From Bacteroidales bacterium (lineage in GTDB: Bacteria; Bacteroidota; Bacteroidia; Bacteroidales; UBA3824): 64,000 bases of DNA. The translations under genes were made by a program, and so were the position numbers. Position 1 is the stretch's first letter. Each line of letters starts with the position of its first letter. Where the stretch lies: the NCBI GenBank assembly GCA_016293845.1, contig JAEDDH010000014.1, forward strand, positions 1-64,000, written 5' to 3'. Shown piece by piece: positions 55,481-63,294 of this stretch. Below the pieces are notes generated by a model. That model saw only the letters and a program-made list of their open reading frames with translations. It ran no database searches and was not told the DNA's origin.

Positions 55481-56476
55481 CTATTTTGTAAAAACCCTCT
55501 TTGCCGTTTGCGCCACAAGACTGAGGTCGGCAAGGGCTATGGCAGCCGCTGCCTCTAAAACGGGCGGCACACGAAGCACTATGCAGAGGTCGTGACGACC
55601 TTGAATTACAAGCGGCTCCACTTTTCCGTCTTTTATATTAAAGGTATCTTGCGACAAAGAAATGCTTGGCGTTGGCTTAACTGCCACTCGAAAAACAATA
55701 GGATTGCCGTTGGAAATGCCGCCGTTGATACCGCCTGAGTTGTTGGTTTCGGTGCGTCCGTTGGCGTTGATAATGTTATCGTTGTTTTGACTGCCAGTCA
55801 TTTTTGCCACATTAAAACCTGCGCCAAACTCTATGCCCTTGATTGCAGGAATGGAGAAAGCCATTCTACTAATTTCGGATTCTACCGACGAGAAAAATGG
55901 TTCGCCCAAGCCCACAGGCACGTTGTTAATGGTACATTCTACAATGCCGCCGATAGAGTCGTGATTTTCAATTGCCTTTGCCACAGCAGATTCGATATCT
56001 TTGTTGCCGCCCACTTCCAAAATATGCGCGTTGACATTAATAGGCGCTATGATTTTTTTGGCAATTACACCTGCCGCCACAAGACCGAGAGTTATGCGAC
56101 CCGAAAAATGTCCTCCGCCAGTATAATCGTTGAAACCGCCATATTTTACACGTGCCACATAATCGGCGTGACCCGGGCGCGGATGGTCGAACAACTGCGA
56201 ATAATCTTTGCTCTTGGTGTTGTTGTTGTGAAAAAGAATGGTGATGGGCGCACCTGTGGTGAATCCGTTGAAAACGCCGCTAACTATCTGCGGAAGGTCG
56301 TCTTCTTTGCGTGGTGTGGTGCCTTTTGCACCTGATTTTCTACGGGCAAGGTCTTGGGCAAAATCGTCTTCGGTGAGCGGAATACCAGCCGGACAGCCAT
56401 CTACGCAGCATCCAAGTGCCACTCCGTGCGATTCGCCAAATATCGACACCTTATATATATTACCTATTGTGTTCAT
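55481..56476 (-). CDS. aroC: Chorismate synthase
   Basis: 331 residues, a little shorter than usual. Start GNIYKVSIFGESHGVALG, then DLARRKSGAKGT, RPGHADYVARVKYG, GGGHFSGRITLGLVAAG and a final ETNNSGGINGGISNG with RVAVKPTPSIS. It makes chorismate, the last step of the shikimate pathway, using reduced FMN. Confidence 0.96.
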   Translation of the reverse strand: MNTIGNIYKVSIFGESHGVALGCCVDGCPAGIPLTEDDFAQDLARRKSGAKGTTPRKEDDLPQIVSGVFNGFTTGAPITILFHNNNTKSKDYSQLFDHPRPGHADYVARVKYGGFNDYTGGGHFSGRITLGLVAAGVIAKKIIAPINVNAHILEVGGNKDIESAVAKAIENHDSIGGIVECTINNVPVGLGEPFFSSVESEISRMAFSIPAIKGIEFGAGFNVAKMTGSQNNDNIINANGRTETNNSGGINGGISNGNPIVFRVAVKPTPSISLSQDTFNIKDGKVEPLVIQGRHDLCIVLRVPPVLEAAAAIALADLSLVAQTAKRVFTK

Positions 56477-56617
56477 CTGGTGTTAATAATGTGTTTGTAA
56501 TGCAAAGAAAAGTGTTTTTTTTGTTTTTTTCAATAAATTGCTTAAAAAAAAATGCAGTTCCGTTACTTAAAAGCGAAACTGCATAATCTTAACTATCAAA
56601 CTATTATCACTATTTAT

Positions 56618-58447
56618 CTATTTTCTACGTTTTTTGCCACCGTGAAAAAAATCATCGGCTTCGGCTTTGTGACGACGACGGCTACGGCTCTCATTGTCGC
56701 GACGACGCTCTTTGTGTTCCTTGCGGTCTTTGCGTTTTTTGCCGTCGAAATCTTTGTTGCGATCGCGAACGCTATCTTTTTCACGTCCTTCGTGTGCGCC
56801 GGTAGATGATGCCACCTCAACAGAAATTTCACGACCGTCGAAATTTGCGCCATTCATTGCGTCTACAACCTCTTTTTCGTGGTCGGTGTCAACCTCAAAG
56901 AATGAAAAATTGCGCATTATATCTATCTGACCTATAATAACATCGCGGTTGTTGACAATGCGGTTGGTAAAGCCCATCATCTTGGCGGGTGTAAGGTCGT
57001 CTTTGGTGCCGAGACTTACAAAAAGGCGTGAATATTTAACCTTTTCGCGGCGGAAACTGCCTTTCTCTTTGCCTCCCCTGTCGCGTTTACCTTTTTCGCG
57101 GCGACTTTCGCTTTCGGCAGATGCGTCAACGTTGATGTCGGATGCGTTGCGGTAATAATCAAGAAAACGGTTGAACTCCATCGAAACAAATTTCTTGATA
57201 ATATCCTCGCGGCTCATATCGGCGAGTTTTTCGGCAATGTGTTCCTCAAAAACCGAAATTTGTTTTTCGTCGATTTCTACGTTGCGCATTTTGTCGATAA
57301 GGTCCATCAACTGTATCTCGCAGATTTCCTTGCCGTTAGGTACGGGCTTTTGCTCAAATTTCTTTTTGCAAATGCGTTCAATATCTTTGAGTTTGCCTTT
57401 TTCTTTAAGGTGGATAATCGAAATTGAAATACCAGAACGACCTGCGCGACCAGTACGTCCGCTGCGGTGGATATAAACCTCAGGGTCGTCGGGAAGATTA
57501 TAATTAATAACGTGTGTCAACTCGTTAACGTCCAAACCACGGGCAGCCACGTCGGTAGCCACAAGAATTTGCAGGTGCTTGCTGCGGAAACGCTGCATAA
57601 CGTTGTCGCGCTGAGCCTGCGAAAGGTCGCCGTGAAGGGCATCGGCATTGTAACCATCTGCCATCAACTTGTCGGCCACCTCTTTGCACTCCATACGGGT
57701 GCGGCAAAAAACTATGGCGTAAATATCGGGGTTGACGTCGGCAATACGTTTGAGAGCCTCGTAACGGTCTTTGCTGCGTACCATAAAGTAATGATGCTCA
57801 ACATTTTCGGCACCAATATTTTTTTTGGCAACGGCAATTTCCTCAGGGTCTTTCATATAACTATGCGCCATACGCTCAATGTCGGCGGGCATAGTGGCAG
57901 AAAAGAGGAATGTGCGCTTTTCTTGCGGAGTTTCGGCAAGGATAGTGTCGAGATCCTCTTTGAAACCCATACTCAACATCTCGTCGGCCTCGTCTAATAC
58001 GAGCCACTGAATAGTGTTGATTTTTAATGCTTTACGTTTCATCAAGTCGATAGCACGACCCGGAGTGGCAACCACAATTTGAGCACGTTTTTTAAGCGAT
58101 TTTATCTGAGTTTCGATGCTTGCACCACCGTAAACAGGCACAATTTCAAGACCTTTGAGATATTTTGAATAGTTTTTCAAATCGCCAGTAATCTGCAAAC
58201 AGAGTTCGCGAGTTGGGCACAGCACAAGCAACTGAGTATCTGCAACATCAACATCAAGCATATTAAGCACGGGCAAACCAAAAGCAGCGGTTTTGCCAGT
58301 ACCTGTTTGAGCGAGAGCGATAAGGTCGCGGTTTTGTGTTGTGATAAAAGGGACGGTCTTCTCCTGAATGGGGGTAAGGTTTTCAAAACCCATTTCAGTA
58401 ACCGCATCGATAATTTGCTTTTTCAAGCCGGTTTCTTCGAATGTCAT
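56618..58447 (-). CDS. deaD: DEAD-box RNA helicase (CsdA/DeaD type)
   Basis: 609 residues: Q motif FENLTPIQEKTVPFI, AQTGTGKTAAFG, DEADEMLSMGF, SATMPADI, HRSGRTGRAGRSG, then a DbpA-type RNA-binding domain near 470-550 (RLFVSLGTKDDLTPAKMMGF) and a basic tail rich in Arg and Lys. It unwinds RNA in ribosome assembly and cold growth. Confidence 0.95.
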   Translation of the reverse strand: MTFEETGLKKQIIDAVTEMGFENLTPIQEKTVPFITTQNRDLIALAQTGTGKTAAFGLPVLNMLDVDVADTQLLVLCPTRELCLQITGDLKNYSKYLKGLEIVPVYGGASIETQIKSLKKRAQIVVATPGRAIDLMKRKALKINTIQWLVLDEADEMLSMGFKEDLDTILAETPQEKRTFLFSATMPADIERMAHSYMKDPEEIAVAKKNIGAENVEHHYFMVRSKDRYEALKRIADVNPDIYAIVFCRTRMECKEVADKLMADGYNADALHGDLSQAQRDNVMQRFRSKHLQILVATDVAARGLDVNELTHVINYNLPDDPEVYIHRSGRTGRAGRSGISISIIHLKEKGKLKDIERICKKKFEQKPVPNGKEICEIQLMDLIDKMRNVEIDEKQISVFEEHIAEKLADMSREDIIKKFVSMEFNRFLDYYRNASDINVDASAESESRREKGKRDRGGKEKGSFRREKVKYSRLFVSLGTKDDLTPAKMMGFTNRIVNNRDVIIGQIDIMRNFSFFEVDTDHEKEVVDAMNGANFDGREISVEVASSTGAHEGREKDSVRDRNKDFDGKKRKDRKEHKERRRDNESRSRRRHKAEADDFFHGGKKRRK

Positions 58448-58564
58448 TTTGTATTAATATTTTAGATGAAGAGCCTTTCCCCTGTAATAAAAAGGCAACA
58501 GCCCTCTCACCCAAAAAATTTTCGACACGGGAAAACGCTCGAAATATTCCTTAAATTGCGGGTG

Positions 58565-58572
58565 CAAAATTA
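58565..58572 (-). promoter_or_regulatory. Minus-7 box TAATTTTG of the helicase gene
   Basis: Full match on the minus strand followed by CACCCG, as in front of rpsP. It leaves an untranslated leader of about 110 bases, common for cold-shock helicases. Confidence 0.6.
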
Positions 58573-58652
58573 GATATTATTTTATCTTTTTGAAAATATG
58601 AATGTTAAATAAAAAAGATTTTTGGGTTAATGAATAACTCTCAAAAATAGAT

Positions 58653-58660
58653 TATTTTTG
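58653..58660 (+). promoter_or_regulatory. Minus-7 box TATTTTTG, possible promoter for the long hairpin and BspA-like gene
   Basis: Full match to TAnnTTTG, but 312 bases before the next ATG. A transcript from here would include the hairpin at 58781-58901 in its leader. Confidence 0.4.
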
Positions 58661-58780
58661 CAAACCTATCACCCCTATTCCGTATATTAACGAAACAAAT
58701 TATAAAACATATAAAGCAACACAGTAAAGTATTTAAAGACATATAGTTAACATAAAATATTAATCTTAACGCCTGATTCA

Positions 58781-58901
58781 CGTAATGTAAAATCTGGAAA
58801 ATTTTTAAGGTATGTGATGATGGTGCGAGAGGTTCACGCTTTTTGGCGTGAACCGTATCGTGCTAATCATACCTTTGGTTTTTCTAGATACCAACATTGC
58901 G
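58781..58901 (+). ncRNA. Long imperfect RNA hairpin in front of BspA-like gene
   Basis: A 121-base stretch folds almost end to end: CGTAATG (58781) with CATTGCG (58895), ATCTGGAAAA (58792) with TTTTCTAGAT (58880), AAGGTATG (58807) with CATACCTT, TGGTGCGA with TCGTGCTA, and GGTTCACGC (58831) with GCGTGAACC (58846) around a 6-base loop. Small internal loops separate the stems and several GU pairs occur, as in RNA. It could be a leader element, an independent small RNA or a folded mobile repeat. No family recognised. Confidence 0.55.
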
Positions 58902-58972
58902 ATTACGCACAAATGATGCGGTTACACGCCATTTTTGTATATTCCAATTAGGCATCTAAAATACAATACATT

Positions 58973-59877
58973 ATGAGAAAATCAAACTTATTAATGCTGC
59001 TATGGGCAGTATTGTTGGTAACGCTTTTACCAATCAACAAAACATTTGGACAAGAAGCATACTCAGTATTTGCAGATGGAACTCTAACACTCAAATACGA
59101 TGATCAAAGACCGAATGATGCGTATGATATAAGGAGTTATTATTATAATGGTTGGTCTTCTATTGAAACAAGGATCACCAAAGTAGTATTCGCCGATTCG
59201 TTTAAAGATTATCCAGCAACAAGTTGCGCATATTGGTTCTATGATTGTACTAATCTCACTGAGATTGTAGGAATGAAAGAGAATCTTAACACTCAAAATG
59301 TTACAAGTATGAGTTTGATGTTTTGTGGTTGTAGCGGTCTTACAACTCTTGACGTTAGTGGATTTGACACTCAGAATGTTACAAATATGAGTGATATGTA
59401 GTTGCCGCCAAACCCATTGCCATCGCCATAGCTTATTATCCTCAATTATCATACACCGAGGGTGATAATTTCTCAACTGAAAATGGCTATCTAATAGTTA
59501 TTTACAACAACAACAAAATAGACACGATTGCGCTTGAAAAAGCGGAAATATTAGATTTCGACAATACAAAAGTTGGCGAACAAATAATAAGAGTATCCTA
59601 TCTCGGCTTAGAAACTTCACTTAAAGTAATTGTAAATAAGAAAGATACCACTACACCAGTTTCTTCTATATCAGAAAATAATATCAAAGTCTGGTCATTC
59701 AATCACACCATCTACATAGAAAACGCTCCTGCCGACACCAAATACACTATCATCGACCTCAACGGTAGAATAATAACAACTTCAACAACAAAATCTACAA
59801 AAGAAGAAATCAATATCAATAAATCGGGTGTATTGATTTTACTTATTGGCCATCAATCGTTTAAAATTGCCCTATAA
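58973..59877 (+). pseudogene. BspA-type surface protein with T9SS type A domain, frame-broken and shortened
   Basis: The first part (58973-59401) has a signal peptide (AVLLVTLLPINKTFGQ), and BspA/DUF285 repeats (CSGLTTLDVSGFDTQNVTNM), then TAG. From 59404 another frame stays open for 157 codons to TAA 59875, giving a C-terminal domain with IKVWSFNHTIYIENAP, KYTIIDLNGRIITTS and the end SFKIAL, a type A sorting domain. The two halves belong to one original gene; the number of repeats is far below normal, so a deletion with frame loss is likely. The element at 59879 begins two bases after the stop. Confidence 0.75.
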
Positions 59878-59878
59878 C

Positions 59879-59949
59879 CCGTCTGGAAGACGGTATCTCT
59901 ATAACCCCGGACATTGAGCCGCACCTCGGCGACAATGTCCGGGGTTTTT
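59879..59949 (+). repeat. Two-hairpin element, copy 1
   Basis: First hairpin CCGTCTGGAAGACGG (59879-59893), then TATCTCT, then a 14-bp stem AACCCCGGACATTG (59903-59916) with CAATGTCCGGGGTT (59933-59946), the loop itself holding GCCG/CGGC, and ending in TTTTT. Copy 2 at 61916-61990 has an identical first 22 bases but a different second stem that still pairs. It can act as a terminator. Confidence 0.75.
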
Positions 59950-60166
59950 CACCAATAGTGGGTCGGTACTGAGAGTGCACGGTACACCCCTATTCCCCCT
60001 CAACCACCTCCATCTCTACTTCGTGCTTTGATGTTGATTTGTTGTAATTTATTCCGCAAAGTACTATTTTTTTAGATTTTGAGTTCGATGATGTAGTCTA
60101 ACACCTCACTTTCACATAACAACAAAACTCTATATTTTTACCCCATTGGCACAGTTATTAAATCGG

Positions 60167-60217
60167 ATAGTTGGCTGTAACTATAAAAAACTTCATAGTT
60201 ACAGCCAACTATTTTTA
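60167..60217 (+). terminator. Perfect 18-bp inverted repeat with T run
   Basis: ATAGTTGGCTGTAACTAT (60167-60184) and its exact complement at 60195-60212, loop of 10, then five T. A third partial copy of the arm, GTGGCTGTAACTATT, covers 60224-60238, at the end of the GT9 gene. The rest of the gap 59950-60233 holds only a weak hairpin (about 59963-59999) and no ORF. Confidence 0.6.
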
Positions 60218-60233
60218 AAATACGTGGCTGTAA

Positions 60234-61223
60234 CTATTCACCGAGTATGCGGTTTACAATGCTTTCGGGGGTGATGGCGGTGAGGCATTTGTAAGGGGTG
60301 CTGAGGCGACATTCTTTGTTGCCGTAAACCGAACAGGGGCGGCAGGGAAGGTCTACGTGCACTGCGTCGTCGGGGTTTTGGTTGAAGCCGAGGAATCCGG
60401 CGGCGGGATGTGTGGCGCCCCAAACCGATACTGCACGTGTGCCAACAAGCGAGGCAAGGTGCATATTGGCACTGTCCATCGAGAGCATACAATCGAGGTC
60501 GGCAATGAGGTTGAGTTCGTTGGCAAGTCCGCCCGAACGCCCTACAAGACTCTCTACATTGGGATATTTATCTTGCCAAGCGTCTAAAATTGCCTTTTCT
60601 TTGTCGCCAAAACCAAAGAGATAGATTTTCACACCCTTGGAGGATAGCATTTCAACCACCTTTTCCATCGTTTCCAAAGGCAGAATCTTGCCCTTGTGAG
60701 CGGCAAAGGGGGCGATGCCAATTTTGCCAGTTTTTTCGGAATGCGATTTTGTGGGATAATCCAACTCAAAATCAAATCCAAGACGTTTTAGCACATCGTG
60801 GTAACGCTCAAAGGTGGTTTTGAGAGGCTTGCAATTTAGAGCACCTTTTTTGGTAAGGCGGCGTTTGTCGGCGCGACCTTTGTTGATTTTTTCGGTTTTG
60901 ATACCCGCCAAAAATGTGCGTATACGCAGATAATGAGTACGAAGCACATCGTGAAAATCGGCGTAAGCGTCAATTTTCATCTCCTTAATTTCGCGGAAAA
61001 GCCGGTTTAAACCCGACATTCCTTTGTAATCGTTTTTAAGGTCGATGCCCACAAACTTAACATTCTGAGGCATACGCGAAAATATAGGCGCAAAATTTTT
61101 GCGGCTTAGAAACACAATTTCCAAACCGCTATATTTTTTTGCCAACGAATTCACCACGGGCACGCACATAGCCACGTCGCCCATAGCCGAAAAGCGCGTT
61201 ATCAGCAGCCTTTTGATTTCCAT
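60234..61223 (-). CDS. Family 9 glycosyltransferase (heptosyltransferase-like)
   Basis: 329 residues, GT-B fold: start LLITRFSAMGDVAMCVPVV, then KIGIAPFAAHKGKILPLETM, LVGRSGGLANELNLIADLDC and MLSMDSANMHLASLVGTRAVSVWGATHPAA-type donor site. Such enzymes add heptose to lipopolysaccharide core. It overlaps the DUF4254 gene by one base; this pair is common in Bacteroidetes and suggests a joint cell-surface role. Confidence 0.9.
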   Translation of the reverse strand: MEIKRLLITRFSAMGDVAMCVPVVNSLAKKYSGLEIVFLSRKNFAPIFSRMPQNVKFVGIDLKNDYKGMSGLNRLFREIKEMKIDAYADFHDVLRTHYLRIRTFLAGIKTEKINKGRADKRRLTKKGALNCKPLKTTFERYHDVLKRLGFDFELDYPTKSHSEKTGKIGIAPFAAHKGKILPLETMEKVVEMLSSKGVKIYLFGFGDKEKAILDAWQDKYPNVESLVGRSGGLANELNLIADLDCMLSMDSANMHLASLVGTRAVSVWGATHPAAGFLGFNQNPDDAVHVDLPCRPCSVYGNKECRLSTPYKCLTAITPESIVNRILGE

Positions 61224-61828
61224 TATTTTGCGCCGTAGAGTACGGGGTTGAGGTTGGGGTCGTTGTACATTTTCATTTGTTTGTAAACTTTCATATACTT
61301 ACGTCCCGCTGCAATATCATCTAAAAGTTGGTCAATGGCAGTGCCGAGGTCTTTTTTCTGTTCCAAAAGGACGTTCAACTTATTCTGACACTGAGCCTTA
61401 TGGTCGGCTGATACATCGTTGCGGCTTACCTGCTCTTGCATGTGATAAATTTTGAGAGCAAGAATGCTAAAACGGTCGACAGCCCAAGCCGGTGATTCTG
61501 TGTTGATTACAGCATTGTCGGCAATTTTTACACCTTTATATTTATCAAGAAAATAACTGTCGATAAGTTCCACGAGGTCGGTGCGGTCTTGGTTGCTCTT
61601 GTCGATACGGCGTTTGATTTTGAGCGCCTCCACGGGGTCGATTTCAGGGTTGCGGATAATATCTTCCAAATGCCACTGAACAGTGTCGATCCAGTTTTTG
61701 AGATAGAGGTAATACTCTATTGTTTTGATTTGAAACGGATTAGCGATAGGAGTATCCACATCGTCGTGTTTATGATAATCGGCAATAGATTGCTCGAATA
61801 TTTTCCAAGAATTTTCGGTAAATGTCAT
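61223..61828 (-). CDS. DUF4254 protein
   Basis: 201 residues, all helical, no signal peptide: DTPIANPFQIKTIEYYLYLK, LVELIDSYFLD, SPAWAVDRFSILALKIYHM and DDIAAGRKYMKVYKQMKMYN. The pattern is that of DUF4254, whose function is unknown and which is usually coupled to a GT9 gene, as it is here. Confidence 0.88.
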   Translation of the reverse strand: MTFTENSWKIFEQSIADYHKHDDVDTPIANPFQIKTIEYYLYLKNWIDTVQWHLEDIIRNPEIDPVEALKIKRRIDKSNQDRTDLVELIDSYFLDKYKGVKIADNAVINTESPAWAVDRFSILALKIYHMQEQVSRNDVSADHKAQCQNKLNVLLEQKKDLGTAIDQLLDDIAAGRKYMKVYKQMKMYNDPNLNPVLYGAK

Positions 61829-61915
61829 AACTATATGTTTATTGTTTATTTATGGGGCAAAGATAATAAAATTTATTTATTCCATAAAAAAATAACTACG
61901 TACAGAAGTGACGCA

Positions 61916-61990
61916 CGAAAATCCCCAGACACCAGCACCGCACAAGGCGGCTTGGTGTCTGGGGATACAGAGATACCGTCTTCCAGACGG
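61916..61990 (-). repeat. Two-hairpin element, copy 2
   Basis: On the minus strand: CCGTCTGGAAGACGG, TATCTCT, then a 14-bp stem ATCCCCAGACACCA with TGGTGTCTGGGGAT (plus positions 61953-61966 and 61921-61934) and an inner CCGC/GCGG. Compared with copy 1 the outer stem differs at several positions on both arms so that pairing is kept. It follows directly on a truncated surface-protein gene. Confidence 0.75.
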
Positions 61991-62226
61991 CTATTTTTCC
62001 GGGATGTTTTTGCTTCAGTACCTACCATTGTTGAAACTCTGATGTTGGCAGCAAGTTTCACTGTTTTACCTGCATAGGTTTCGCCATTTGACACTGACAA
62101 GGCAAAGGCATCCCAATCAGCGGCAGATGATATTGTGAGATCTTGGGCGGATACTGTGAGATCAAATCGAACAAAAACAAATACCAACAATCTTATCCGC
62201 AATGATATAAATATCTTTCGTATCAT
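61991..62226 (-). pseudogene. N-terminal stub of a GLUG/BspA-type secreted protein
   Basis: From ATG 62226: a signal peptide (LLVFVFVRFDLTVSAQ), then LTISSAADWDAFALSVSNG and ETYAGKTVKLAANIRVSTM, the start of the GLUG/beta-helix type of surface proteins in this phylum. After about 78 residues the frame runs straight into the two-hairpin element and ends at 61873 without the repeats or a sorting domain. It is a 5' remnant whose body has been lost. Confidence 0.65.
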
Positions 62227-62239
62227 AATTGCAATCTTT

Positions 62240-62281
62240 TTAAAAACCATTTGCAGATGGTATTAACATATCTGCAAATGG
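62240..62281 (-). terminator. Terminator of the gene at 62304
   Basis: CCATTTGCAGAT and ATCTGCAAATGG, a perfect 12-bp stem with an 11-base loop, followed on the minus strand by TTTTTAAAA. Confidence 0.75.
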
Positions 62282-62303
62282 CTTTATATAAACATTTTAA
62301 TTT

Positions 62304-62861
62304 TTACTTTTTACAATAGAAACGTATTGCAGAATCAATATCAGCAATATCCTTAATTTCGGTGTCTCCATCGTTTATCAGTCTGAAACTGTCTTCACCA
62401 ATAGCTTCTCTCAACATTGAGAAAGTTTTACGCTGTAAGTCAATAATTTCGGCTGCAAAATTACGGACGGTTTCTTCTGAAAGGTTGTATTGCCGTCTTA
62501 TGGATGAAAAGCCATATTTAGAAGGAATGTTGCTAATGTTGCTAAGCCAAAATTGCAAAACAGTTCTAATTTTTGACTGGTCAAAACTTATACTATAATG
62601 GTCAAATATTTCTGACGCTGAGTTTTGCAGACGTTCAATTTCTTTAGCAGAGTCGTCCTCAATATAATTATTATATTTCTCCATTACAGGTTGCAATGTA
62701 TTTTTATACCAATCACAGTAGTTTAGTCCTAATTTGGTGTACAAGAAACATGACAGACAATATCCTTTTGGATGATAGCCTTTTATTATAAAATCTCCGC
62801 TTACAGGGAATATGAAACGGTTAGCTGCTTGATGACATACACCATCTACTAAATAAAGCAT
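62304..62861 (-). CDS. Unknown protein with a CLSC motif
   Basis: 185 residues, no signal peptide. The N-terminal 50 residues have Cys/His-rich spots (GVCHQAANRF, HPKGYCLSCFL) that could form a metal site; the rest is helical. The ATG overlaps the preceding ORF by 13 bases in another frame. The frame is open upstream for about ten codons (ending NDFTN) before the ATG, so it could once have been joined to the ORF at 62849. I do not recognise a family. Confidence 0.55.
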   Translation of the reverse strand: MLYLVDGVCHQAANRFIFPVSGDFIIKGYHPKGYCLSCFLYTKLGLNYCDWYKNTLQPVMEKYNNYIEDDSAKEIERLQNSASEIFDHYSISFDQSKIRTVLQFWLSNISNIPSKYGFSSIRRQYNLSEETVRNFAAEIIDLQRKTFSMLREAIGEDSFRLINDGDTEIKDIADIDSAIRFYCKK

Positions 62862-63100
62862 ATTGGTAAAATCATTCCTCGTTGTGGAAGTTTCAATGCT
62901 GCAAACTTCACCTTTGTTTTTCCATTCTCGTCTCCACTATACTTCATCTTCTGCAACAAGTCTACCCCACTTGTAGGTAGTGTCTCTATTTTCATCGCCT
63001 GAATGTTTTCTGCAATAGATTGCAGTATTGTTTTGGCAAATAAATTCTCCGTTTCCACTTTTCTTTGCTGATTCTTGTATAGTTGTTTTGCCTTCGTCAA
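62849..63100 (-). CDS. Small unknown ORF in front of 62304
   Basis: 83 residues from TTG 63100, lysine- and glutamine-rich at the start (KAKQLYKNQQRKVETEN), with no known motif. A TATTTTTG box (63136-63143, minus strand) is placed about 36 bases before it, which supports transcription of the pair. ATG 62995 would be an alternative start. It may be the N-terminal part of one split gene with 62304. Confidence 0.45.
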   Translation of the reverse strand: MTKAKQLYKNQQRKVETENLFAKTILQSIAENIQAMKIETLPTSGVDLLQKMKYSGDENGKTKVKFAALKLPQRGMILPICFI

Positions 63101-63215
63101 TGATGGCTATATATTTCTATAAGATTAATTACGAGCAAAAATACCAATGTTTCAAACAAAGTGTTACATTGATTGATGTGTCAAATATAGGGGAAAATTG
63201 GGAGATGGAGAAATG

Positions 63216-63252
63216 TTTTGGGGATTTTTTATAATTTAAACTATCCCCAAAA
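63216..63252. terminator. Inverted repeat TTTTGGGGAT / ATCCCCAAAA
   Basis: A perfect 10-bp stem (63216-63225, 63243-63252) with AT-rich loop between two minus-strand genes. It lies 43 bases downstream of the amidase stop and could end that transcript. The gap 63101-63294 contains nothing else but the promoter box noted for the small ORF. Confidence 0.5.
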
Positions 63253-63294
63253 CTGTATTCACCTCGTCAACTGGTGCAAATATTTATCTCAAAA

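Noticed and set aside
58807..58875. Third copy of the structured RNA of 12484
   Set aside because: A stretch TGTGATGA...CGAGA...TTC looks similar to copy A, but the stems and the conserved 3' domain are different. I keep it as a separate hairpin.
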